From contig NZ_JABZEC010000001.1 of assembly GCF_013385145.1 (NCBI RefSeq), positions 186,001 through 250,000 of the forward strand: DNA of 64,000 bases, given 5' to 3'. The translations under genes were made by a program, and so were the position numbers. The notes beneath the pieces are model-generated. The model was given only the letters and a program-made list of their open reading frames with translations. It was not told the DNA's origin and did no database searches. Positions within the stretch are counted from its first letter, which is position 1. The number at the start of each line of letters is the position of its first letter. Source of the DNA: Bombilactobacillus apium (GTDB lineage: Bacteria; Bacillota; Bacilli; Lactobacillales; Lactobacillaceae). Shown in pieces: positions 48,430 to 56,174 of the stretch.

Positions 48430-48861
48430 TTAAAGGTCGGAGTTAAGTGGATTAGTGTCGTCTTGAGTATAATAGTCATTCTTAATAGTTTGTTTGGGAT
48501 TAGATTGACCGAAAACATGGCGTTCCAAATTGGACAATCGTTTTAAAATATCATAATTTGTGGTTCCAGGTAAGGCTGCTTCGTCAACGTCACCACTATG
48601 GTTAGACATCATTGGCGTGGTCGTAACTGGATCGGGAGTCGCTGTAGGTTCAGGACTCGTTGCGGGTGTTTGTTGAAGTTGCTTTGTTAAATCTTGGGTT
48701 TGGACAGTTAATTCAGCGATATTTTTTTCATAAGCTTCGTAATCTTGAATAATTTGATCGAGAAAGGCATCAACCTCTTTTCGGTTGTAGCCACGGGTAG
48801 AGACCTTGAAATTTTTCTCTACGATTTGTTTTGGGTCTAATTTTATTTCTTCCATGTTCAT
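48430..48861 (-). CDS. gpsB: Cell division protein GpsB
   Basis: DivIVA-like coiled-coil adaptor that links peptidoglycan synthases with division. N-terminal membrane-binding domain: KLDPKQIVEKNFKVSTRGYN and VDAFLDQIIQDYEAYEK. A Pro/Thr-rich linker follows (about residues 65-85), and the C-terminal TNYDILKRLSNLERHVFG oligomerisation helix is diagnostic of GpsB rather than DivIVA. Length 143. Confidence 0.93.
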   Translation of the reverse strand: MNMEEIKLDPKQIVEKNFKVSTRGYNRKEVDAFLDQIIQDYEAYEKNIAELTVQTQDLTKQLQQTPATSPEPTATPDPVTTTPMMSNHSGDVDEAALPGTTNYDILKRLSNLERHVFGQSNPKQTIKNDYYTQDDTNPLNSDL

Positions 48862-48929
48862 GACACTCCCATCTTACTGATTTCAATTATAGCAAAAAAT
48901 GGGTCACTTAGCCTACTTAAGAGCTAATT

Positions 48930-49490
48930 TTAAACAGGAAAATCTGTTTGACTACTAGTAAAATCCTGAAGGTCATCCATAGTCACTAATTGGAGTTGAT
49001 AATCAACTTTTTGTTGGTAGTTTTGGATTGCCTGCCAGTCGTATTGGGATTTGCCCGGATATTCCGGATCATAGATTAAGAGAGCTCCTTGGGTATGTTG
49101 GAGCATAAATTGTTGGTAAAGTCGAAATTGACTGGGATTTTGATAATCTTGTTGGCTAACATAATTATGATAATCAGCTTGCTGGAGAATTTTTTGAAAC
49201 TGAGTCTGTTTGTTTTCCGACCAGCGTTGCGCAAAATTTGTAAAAGGTAACATAACGGCAACTTGTAACTGGTAATCAGCTAAAGCTGCTGTTTGGCTGG
49301 CAGAGACACTATATTGCTCAACTCCTGATTGGCCGCCAGTTAAGACCCATTCTAGACCTTGGTCACAGTATTCAAATAAAGTTTGACTTAAGTAATTCAT
49401 AATAATTTTTTGTTTAGGATCATTATCTTGAAAAATTTCTAGTTCGTAAGCCCGATACCCCGTGACCCATAAATTTTTTAAAAGTGACAT
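48930..49490 (-). CDS. YpsA-like SLOG-family protein
   Basis: DUF1273/YpsA family, SLOG fold. The N-terminal WVTGYRAYELEIFQDNDPK and VLTGGQSGVEQYS nucleotide-binding loop are visible. In Bacillus the ypsA gene neighbours gpsB, recU and ponA, and YpsA affects cell division; the same neighbourhood is present here. Confidence 0.85.
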   Translation of the reverse strand: MSLLKNLWVTGYRAYELEIFQDNDPKQKIIMNYLSQTLFEYCDQGLEWVLTGGQSGVEQYSVSASQTAALADYQLQVAVMLPFTNFAQRWSENKQTQFQKILQQADYHNYVSQQDYQNPSQFRLYQQFMLQHTQGALLIYDPEYPGKSQYDWQAIQNYQQKVDYQLQLVTMDDLQDFTSSQTDFPV

Positions 49491-49561
49491 TTAACTATCC
49501 TTCTATCTATGCTTAGAGTTAAAGATGATATAATGGGCATCAACTAGGAGTTGATTATAAC

Positions 49562-50173
49562 GTGTCCATCAAATATCCTCAAGGAAGTGTCTCCATCTCA
49601 AATTCAACCGATTTAGCTCAACCAACGGTCTTTGGAGATCGAGGCATGACCTTGGAACAAGAAATCAATGAAAGTAATATTTACTACCGGAATCATCAGC
49701 TGGCAGTTGTCTACAAGAAGCCAACTCCGATTCAAATCGTGAAAGTTGATTATCCCAAAAGAAGTCGAGCGGTCATTAAAGAAGCCTATTTTCGGCAGGC
49801 CTCGACCACGGATTATAATGGTGTTTATCAAGGTTATTACCTTGACTTTGAAGCCAAAGAAACTCGGAGAAAATCTTCCTTTCCTCTGGGAAATTTTCAC
49901 GAGCATCAAATTGAACATTTAGCTGCTTGTTTACAGCAAGCAGGAATTTGTTTTGTAATTATTAAATTCGTAGTTTTACAACGTTACTTTGTTTTGCCTG
50001 CTTCGAAGTTAATTGGTTTTTGGCGGCAAGCTCAACGAGGTGGAACGAAATCGATGTCTTTAAAATTTATTGAACAATTTGGCTACGAAGTCAAGTCAGG
50101 GTATAATCCAGTTTTACCTTATTTAGAGGTCTGTCAACAGTTAATTAATCTGATAGGAGAAAAGCATGAGTAA
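49562..50173 (+). CDS. recU: Holliday junction resolvase RecU
   Basis: Nuclease resolving four-way junctions. The core motif YNGVYQGYYLDFEAKET (Asp, Glu and Lys of the active site; about residues 80-96) and NFHEHQIEHL are present. Start is GTG behind AGGAG. It overlaps pbp1A by 8 bases, and is divergent from ypsA; the recU-pbp1A pair is conserved in Firmicutes. Confidence 0.94.
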   Translation: MSIKYPQGSVSISNSTDLAQPTVFGDRGMTLEQEINESNIYYRNHQLAVVYKKPTPIQIVKVDYPKRSRAVIKEAYFRQASTTDYNGVYQGYYLDFEAKETRRKSSFPLGNFHEHQIEHLAACLQQAGICFVIIKFVVLQRYFVLPASKLIGFWRQAQRGGTKSMSLKFIEQFGYEVKSGYNPVLPYLEVCQQLINLIGEKHE

Positions 50174-52487
50174 CTCTCGTTTACAAAAGTATCATCGTTC
50201 TAAATCACCTTTTAAGCGTTGGTTCTGGCGCTTATTCTGGGGATTAATTGCCCTGATCGTCCTGATCGCTGGAATTTTATTTTATTACGGTTCCAGTGCT
50301 CCTAAAATTTCTCAGCGAGATTTGACCAGTGGCGGTTCTTCAACTATTTATGATACAAATGGCAAGTTGATTACGGCTTTAGGAACTGAAAGTCGAACTT
50401 ATGTCACTATTGACCAAGTTCCCCGGCAAATGCAAGATGCAGTTATTTCGATTGAAGACCGGCATTTTTATCAAGAACAATTGGGAATTAATCCTTTACG
50501 AATTGCTAAAGCCGCCGTTAATAATTTAAGAAACCGTGATGATGATGGCGAAGTTCAAGGGGGGAGCACTTTAACCCAGCAGTTAGTAAAACTTTCCGTC
50601 TTTTCGACTAAGAAATCGGACCAAACTTTTAAACGAAAATTACAGGAAGCTTGGTTGTCGATGAAAGTTGAAAGTCAATATTCTAAGGATCAAATTCTTG
50701 AATATTATTTAAATAAAGTTTATTTGGCCAATGGAACTTATGGCTTTCAAACGGCGGCTCGTTACTATTATGGTAAAAACTTAAAGCAGCTAACCTTGCC
50801 GCAAATGGCTCTTTTAGCAGGGATGCCCCAGGCTCCTAGTTACTATGATCCCTATAAGAATCCGTCCGTTGCTAAAAATCGCCGGGATCTGGTTTTAAAA
50901 GCAATGTTGAGCAATCATAAGATTTCTGATACTCAAGCCCAAGAAGCTTTGGCCACACCAATTCAATCTGGCTTACGGACCTACCACCCTAACGCCGGTT
51001 TAGGAGAAAATAAACTGGTTGTCGATCCGTACATCAAAGAAGTTATTCAGAATGTTAAGAAGAAGGGTTTTGATCCCTATCGGGATAATTTAAAGATTAC
51101 GGTAAATATGGATATTACCGCGCAAAAGCAACTCTATACCTTAGTTAATGATGACAGTTTGGCTTTCCCAGATCAGAACTTACAAACTGGTGTGAGTGTT
51201 GTTAATCCAAACAATGGTGCGGTAGTAGCCATGATTGGTGGTCGTAAATTAGGCGATGTCCAACTAGGCTTAAATCGAGCGGTTCAAACTAGTCGCAGTA
51301 ATGGTTCAACGATGAAGCCTTTGATGGACTACGCACCAGCGATTGAATATCTCCATTGGGCCACAAACCATACGGTTGTCGATAGTCCGTATCGTTATCC
51401 GGGAACTGATGTCGACTTACAAAACTGGGACAATAATTATCTGGGAACGATGACGATGCGCGAAGCCTTAGCCCAATCACGTAATGTTCCAGCAATTCGA
51501 ACTTTAAGTTCCGTCGGTTTCAATCGGGCGAAAACTTTTGTCGGTAAGCTAGGAATTAAAGTGGGCAGTGATGCTGGTCTATCTGCTGGGATCGGAAGCA
51601 ATATTTCTAGTCTTCAATTAGCCAGTGCCTATGCTGCCTTCGCTAATGGTGGAATCTATTACCAGCCCCAATATGTTGATAAAATTCAAACTACCGATGG
51701 GGTTGTTCACCAATATAGTCCTGAAGGTCAACGGGCCATGAGTGCTTCAACTGCCTATCTGATTACCGATATCTTAAAGGATGTCGTTAAAACAACTGGA
51801 ATGGGTTCGCAAGCTTATATTTCAGGACTTTATCAGGCTGGAAAAACGGGCACGACAAATTATAGTAGTGAAGAATTGGCCCGCAATCCGATCTTAGCTG
51901 GTCAGGCTAAAGATTCCCTTTTTGCTGGCTATACTCCAAATTACTCCATCGGGGTCTGGACCGGCTATGATCAACCTAATTTAAACGGATTGAGTCAGAC
52001 GCAACAAAAACTAGCTGGAGAAATTTATCAACGTTTGATGAGTGACCTAGCAGTTAAAACGACTAATCGAGACTTCACGAAGCCCGATGATGTTGTTCAG
52101 GTTTCTGGAACTGATGTTCTTTACGTTCAAGGCTATCAACCGAGTCATTTACCAAGTCCCAAAAATAATAAGGCTCGCGATAATCGAACGACAGACTCTT
52201 CTGCAGCAACAAGTAGAAGTTACCAGAATAGTACTGATGGTAATCAAGCTCCTAGTGAAAAACCTGATTCAGATCAAAATTCTACGAAAGCGACTCCTGA
52301 CCAAGACAAGAATAAAAATAATGAGTCTAAGCCCGCAGAAGATTCTAAGGAACAAAACTCTAATACAGATAATAATAAGTCTTCAAATCAAAATAACAAT
52401 TCGGAAACTAATTCAAATGGTCAAAGTTCAACCCCTACTCCACCAACCACAGATAATGATGCTGCAAACAATAATTCCACTCACTAA
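50166..52487 (+). CDS. pbp1A: Class A penicillin-binding protein 1A
   Basis: Bifunctional peptidoglycan synthase. It has an N-terminal membrane anchor (residues about 20-43) and a glycosyltransferase GT51 domain with the catalytic Glu in SIEDRHFYQEQLG and GGSTLTQQLVKL. The transpeptidase domain has the active-site serine in SNGSTMKP, then SRN, and KTGTT (about residue 560). The last about 110 residues are a low-complexity Asn/Ser/Asp/Lys-rich tail ending at NNNSTH. Length 773. The start overlaps recU. Confidence 0.95.
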   Translation: MSNSRLQKYHRSKSPFKRWFWRLFWGLIALIVLIAGILFYYGSSAPKISQRDLTSGGSSTIYDTNGKLITALGTESRTYVTIDQVPRQMQDAVISIEDRHFYQEQLGINPLRIAKAAVNNLRNRDDDGEVQGGSTLTQQLVKLSVFSTKKSDQTFKRKLQEAWLSMKVESQYSKDQILEYYLNKVYLANGTYGFQTAARYYYGKNLKQLTLPQMALLAGMPQAPSYYDPYKNPSVAKNRRDLVLKAMLSNHKISDTQAQEALATPIQSGLRTYHPNAGLGENKLVVDPYIKEVIQNVKKKGFDPYRDNLKITVNMDITAQKQLYTLVNDDSLAFPDQNLQTGVSVVNPNNGAVVAMIGGRKLGDVQLGLNRAVQTSRSNGSTMKPLMDYAPAIEYLHWATNHTVVDSPYRYPGTDVDLQNWDNNYLGTMTMREALAQSRNVPAIRTLSSVGFNRAKTFVGKLGIKVGSDAGLSAGIGSNISSLQLASAYAAFANGGIYYQPQYVDKIQTTDGVVHQYSPEGQRAMSASTAYLITDILKDVVKTTGMGSQAYISGLYQAGKTGTTNYSSEELARNPILAGQAKDSLFAGYTPNYSIGVWTGYDQPNLNGLSQTQQKLAGEIYQRLMSDLAVKTTNRDFTKPDDVVQVSGTDVLYVQGYQPSHLPSPKNNKARDNRTTDSSAATSRSYQNSTDGNQAPSEKPDSDQNSTKATPDQDKNKNNESKPAEDSKEQNSNTDNNKSSNQNNNSETNSNGQSSTPTPPTTDNDAANNNSTH

Positions 52488-52505
52488 AGATAACAGTTAC
52501 AAATT

Positions 52506-52547
52506 AAAAATCCGCTGAGTCAATTAAGTTTGACTAAGCGGATTTTT
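52506..52547. terminator. Bidirectional terminator between pbp1A and nth
   Basis: AAAAATCCGCTGAGTCAA pairs with TTTGACTAAGCGGATTTTT across a short loop. It serves both convergent units. Confidence 0.88.
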
Positions 52548-52548
52548 G

Positions 52549-53199
52549 TTAATCTGAAAGTTGATTTTCCTGTTCCCATTGATCACATTGGCGAACAACT
52601 GGTAAATCTTTAATTTGAGCTTCGTTGTTAAAGTTATATTTACGACCCATTTCAATTAAAGCATGGTGACCGTGAATCCAGTCTTTAGGATCTAGAGCTT
52701 GCGTAACTCTTTTTTCTACGACTTGGACACTGGATTTAGGAGCAACAAAGTGCAGTCGTTGAGAAATGTGACTTACATGGGTATCAACCGCAAAAGCGGG
52801 AACTTGGAAGCGGTCAGCTAAGACAACGTTGGCGGTCTTTGTCCCGACACCACTTAAAGTAGTAAGTTCCTTTTTAGTATGAGGAACTTCACCGCCAAAA
52901 TTAGCTAAAACTTCTTGAGCACAGGCGATAATGTGTCGCGCCTTATTGTGATAGAGGCCAATTGATTTAATTAACTCTTCAACTTCAGGTACCGTTGCTT
53001 GAGCCAAATCTTCTGGATTGGGATATTTTTGAAAAAGTTTCGGGGTAATCTTATTGACTGCCTTATCGGTTGTTTGGGCACTCAAGACAACAGAAATCAT
53101 ATATTGGAAATTTGTTCGGGCATCTAAGCTGGGACCAGCTTGGGGAAATTCGTCCATAATCATCTGCATGGCAGTAACAATTTGGGGATCAGTTAACAT
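52549..53199 (-). CDS. nth: Endonuclease III homologue lacking the [4Fe-4S] ligands
   Basis: DNA glycosylase/AP lyase of base-excision repair. The helix-hairpin-helix LTTLSGVGTKTANVVLAD holds the catalytic Lys, and the catalytic Asp lies in AVDTHVSHISQRL. The C-terminal cluster motif C-x6-C-x2-C-x5-C is gone: after MGRKY comes NFNNEAQIKDLPVVRQCDQW, with a single Cys. ATG 53199 is chosen (AGGAGG upstream); the open frame extends 23 codons further. It overlaps the dnaD stop by one base. Confidence 0.92.
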   Translation of the reverse strand: MLTDPQIVTAMQMIMDEFPQAGPSLDARTNFQYMISVVLSAQTTDKAVNKITPKLFQKYPNPEDLAQATVPEVEELIKSIGLYHNKARHIIACAQEVLANFGGEVPHTKKELTTLSGVGTKTANVVLADRFQVPAFAVDTHVSHISQRLHFVAPKSSVQVVEKRVTQALDPKDWIHGHHALIEMGRKYNFNNEAQIKDLPVVRQCDQWEQENQLSD

Positions 53200-53828
53200 T
53201 AGTATCCTCCTGTACGTTCGCGGTATTTTTGTAATTGTTGTGCGGTCTGAATGTGTTGTTTCTCCCAATTTAACAAAATTCGATCCATATATTTAAGAGA
53301 ATAAACTTGATTCAAAACAGCTTCTTTTAAGGCTAAGGTAATTAATTCAACGGGATAATGATCTTCAACTAGCCAAGCTTGGATCGTTTCCCGTTCCAGA
53401 GGTGATAAGGTTCGGCCAAACTCGACTTCAATCTTTTGGAATAAAGTTTGTAAATCATTATTTAGCGGATTAGGATCACTTGCTTGGTCGTGATCCATTA
53501 GCCGTTTTAAAGTTGGTGATAAGTCATAACAATCTTGATACTTTTGTCCCTGTTGGTTTTGGGATTCAATGCGAATTAATTTTTTCTGAATTAAACTTTG
53601 GAGCAACTGATAAATTTGATCAGCTGTAAAGCCTGTATTTTGTTCCAACTGTTCGGTGGCTGGAAATCTAACCCCTAATTCTTGAAACATTCTTAGATTC
53701 AGATATAAAAGAAATTCATCACTCGTCATTTGCAACCGAGGTAAATTTTGAAGGATCAGATTGTTAATGGTAGTTGTTCCGGCATTCCAGATCGTAGTTT
53801 GATTTAACAAAATTAAGCTTCCTTTCAC
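53199..53828 (-). CDS. dnaD: DNA replication initiation protein DnaD
   Basis: Primosome protein that helps load the replicative helicase. The N-terminal winged helix covers about residues 30-95 (FLLYLNLRMFQELG, NTGFTADQIYQLLQSLIQKK). The C-terminal DnaB_2-type domain runs from about residue 125 (FGRTLSPLERETIQAWL ... YMDRILLNWEKQ). 209 residues. It is translationally coupled to nth. Confidence 0.9.
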   Translation of the reverse strand: MKGSLILLNQTTIWNAGTTTINNLILQNLPRLQMTSDEFLLYLNLRMFQELGVRFPATEQLEQNTGFTADQIYQLLQSLIQKKLIRIESQNQQGQKYQDCYDLSPTLKRLMDHDQASDPNPLNNDLQTLFQKIEVEFGRTLSPLERETIQAWLVEDHYPVELITLALKEAVLNQVYSLKYMDRILLNWEKQHIQTAQQLQKYRERTGGY

Positions 53829-53904
53829 GACAAGATCTCGGGCCGATAGTTAGTTAATCAAGTAAGAAAGTGTGACATGAGATAGTAGCAAAGAAAGATA
53901 ACTA

Positions 53905-53948
53905 ATAATAAGCCGAATGAGAGTCTTTGTTCTCATTCGGCTTATTAT
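53905..53948. repeat. 18-bp perfect inverted repeat between asnS and dnaD
   Basis: ATAATAAGCCGAATGAGA (53905-53922) and its exact inverse (53931-53948) flank an 8-base loop. There is no T run on either strand. A partial copy, TTCATTCGGATTTAATAAAT, lies at 53979-53998. It may be a terminator, a processing hairpin or a binding site. Confidence 0.7.
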
Positions 53949-54094
53949 GGACTTGACTGTCTTGTAAAGCATCTTTATTCATTCGGATTTAATAAATAAC
54001 TAGGTATCTTGATCACAGTCGCCAACTTGTCTCAAAGAGAAAATTGGGGCTCAACTTGCTCTCCAAAATTCCTTTATAACTAAACAAGAATTGT

Positions 54095-55390
54095 TTAAGG
54101 ACGCAAACGATTAATCATCCGTGGGAAAGGAATGGTTTCTCGTAAATGATCTAATTTACAGATCCAAGTTAAGACTCTTTCTAAACCGAGGCCGAATCCA
54201 GCATGTGGAACGCTGCCATATTTACGTAAGTCAAGATACCAACCGTAATCATCTAAATTGAGCCCTTGAGCTTCCATATTTTTCTTGAGATAGTCGTAAT
54301 CGACTTCTCTTTCGGAGCCCCCAATGATTTCACCGTAACCTTCAGGAGCTAGTAAGTCAGCACAAATATAGACATCATCGCGAGTTGGATGGGACTTCAT
54401 ATAGAAAGGTTTAATAGTTTTGGGGTAATTCAAAATAAAGACTGGCTTATCAAATTGATCAGAAATATAAGTCTCGTCAGGAGCACCAAAATCGTCACCC
54501 CATTGAATGTCGATTCCCCCCTCTTGACACATCTTGATAGCTTCGTCATAAGAAATTCGCGGATATGGAGTCTGAGTGTAAGGTTTCAAAACTTCTGGAT
54601 CACGATCTAAGAGTTTTAATTCATATTGGCAGTTATCTAAGACCTTTTGGACTAGATAGGCAATGTATTGTTCCTGAATCGCTAGACTTTCTTCTTGATG
54701 CATGAACGCCATTTCTGGTTCAATCATCCAAAATTCAGTTAAGTGCCGCCGAGTCTTAGATTTTTCGGCCCGAAAAGTAGGACCAAAGGAATAAACTCGG
54801 TCATAAGCTAGTGCGCCAGCTTCTTCATATAATTGTCCACTTTGAGATAAGTAGGCTGGAGTATCAAAGTAATTCGTTTCAAATAGTTCGGTTGTTCCTT
54901 CCGGAGCGGTCCCCGTTAAAATAGGCGGATCCATTTTGATGAAGCCTTTTTGGTGGAAGAAATCATAAGTTGAACGGATAACTTGGTCCCGAATTCGCAT
55001 AATCGCATAAGGACGCCGAGAACGTAACCAAAGATGGCGATGATCTAGTAAAAATTCAATTCCGTGTTCCTTAGGACTGATGGGAAAATCTTCACTTTGA
55101 CCGACGATTTCGATATCTGAAACTTCAATTTCATAACCGAAGTGAGATCGGTCATCTTGATGAATGGTTCCAGTAACGTAGAAACTGGTTTCTTGGTGGA
55201 GTTTTTTGGCTTGTTCAAAAACAGTTTCGTCGACATTATTCTTGACGACAACTCCTTGGAAAAAGGCTGTTCCATCACGTAACTGAAGAAAAGCAATCTT
55301 TCCCGAAGATCGTTTATCTGTTAACCAAACTCCAATTTTAACCTCTTCATCAACGTGCTTGGGAGCATCGATGATATTTATCTGCTGCAT
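54095..55390 (-). CDS. asnS: Asparaginyl-tRNA synthetase
   Basis: Class IIb synthetase. It has an N-terminal OB-fold anticodon-binding domain ([20 protein letters not shown]), motif 2 [21 protein letters not shown] region and motif 3 [13 protein letters not shown]. The 431-residue length is normal. No T-box was found in the leader. In several relatives aspB lies between ypmB and asnS; here only a terminator and about 230 unassigned bases do. Confidence 0.95.
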   Translation of the reverse strand: MQQINIIDAPKHVDEEVKIGVWLTDKRSSGKIAFLQLRDGTAFFQGVVVKNNVDETVFEQAKKLHQETSFYVTGTIHQDDRSHFGYEIEVSDIEIVGQSEDFPISPKEHGIEFLLDHRHLWLRSRRPYAIMRIRDQVIRSTYDFFHQKGFIKMDPPILTGTAPEGTTELFETNYFDTPAYLSQSGQLYEEAGALAYDRVYSFGPTFRAEKSKTRRHLTEFWMIEPEMAFMHQEESLAIQEQYIAYLVQKVLDNCQYELKLLDRDPEVLKPYTQTPYPRISYDEAIKMCQEGGIDIQWGDDFGAPDETYISDQFDKPVFILNYPKTIKPFYMKSHPTRDDVYICADLLAPEGYGEIIGGSEREVDYDYLKKNMEAQGLNLDDYGWYLDLRKYGSVPHAGFGLGLERVLTWICKLDHLRETIPFPRMINRLRP

Positions 55391-55623
55391 AACAGCTCCT
55401 CCTCTATCTAAATACTAAAACCATTTTACTGTAAATTATTCAACCCGTAAATGCTGGAAGCCTTGGAAACTAGTGCTTATTTTCTGATTTTTATTTTTAT
55501 CGGCGATATTTTAGCAAACGGATCCTGATACGAGTGAATCATTGGTTAGAAAATGATCTTAATCAAACTCATATCACTGTACCATTGTTTTCAAAAGAGA
55601 CCAAGTCTGGATTACAGAAATTA

Positions 55624-55668
55624 AAAAAGGCGATCCTCATGGTTTAAAAAACCAGCAAGATCAGCCCT
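55624..55668 (-). terminator. Terminator of the addB-addA-dinG-ypmB unit
   Basis: On the minus strand GATCTTGCTGGTTT pairs with AAACCATGAGGATC, followed by GCC and a T run. Confidence 0.78.
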
Positions 55669-55672
55669 TAGT

Positions 55673-56146
55673 TTAGAGATTATCAATAATTTGAATAATT
55701 TTGGTGTTTTTAAAATTAGTTAGGTAATAACCTAGAGTATGATTCTTATTAAAGTAACTAACCTCCCAAACCAGTTGGTGGCGATAGTAACCCAAAGCAA
55801 CCTGTTTGATTTTTGCCGGGTGGCGTTGATCATTGACGATTTGGCGAGCTTGCTGCGGCGCGTCGTCATCACCAGAAATAATTCTTTGATTCCCACTTTG
55901 CCCGTCAATTAGAACATATTGGTATTTTTGAGGTTGTTTTTTAGTCCAGCCACCAACACAAAAATAAGTTTTATCACGATTAAACTCGGAGTAAAAGCGA
56001 GCTTTTTGAAGTGGTCCTTGCGTAGTCGCAATTTGAACTGCCTGTTTGTGGGCTGAACTTTGACTGCTCGTTAAGGCAAAGTAAATCCCAACAATAATTG
56101 CTAGGAAGACAATCAAGCTCGCACCAATAATTGAACGTCTCTTCAT
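55673..56146 (-). CDS. YpmB-like membrane-anchored protein (DUF5590)
   Basis: 157 residues: one N-terminal membrane helix (IIGASLIVFLAIIVGIYFAL) followed by an extracellular region with two PepSY-like/DUF5590 halves. It lies directly downstream of dinG, as ypmB does in Bacillus. Function unknown. Confidence 0.75.
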   Translation of the reverse strand: MKRRSIIGASLIVFLAIIVGIYFALTSSQSSAHKQAVQIATTQGPLQKARFYSEFNRDKTYFCVGGWTKKQPQKYQYVLIDGQSGNQRIISGDDDAPQQARQIVNDQRHPAKIKQVALGYYRHQLVWEVSYFNKNHTLGYYLTNFKNTKIIQIIDNL

Positions 56147-56174
56147 TTAAAAAATCACCATTCTTGTTGTTTAA

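Noticed and set aside
52087-52518. 143-codon + strand ORF over the end of pbp1A
   Set aside because: A frame-shadow created by the low-complexity Asn/Ser/Lys-rich tail of the penicillin-binding protein.
55391-55672. T-box leader of asnS
   Set aside because: No T-box motif (GGTGG-ACCGCG type) was seen on the minus strand upstream of the gene.
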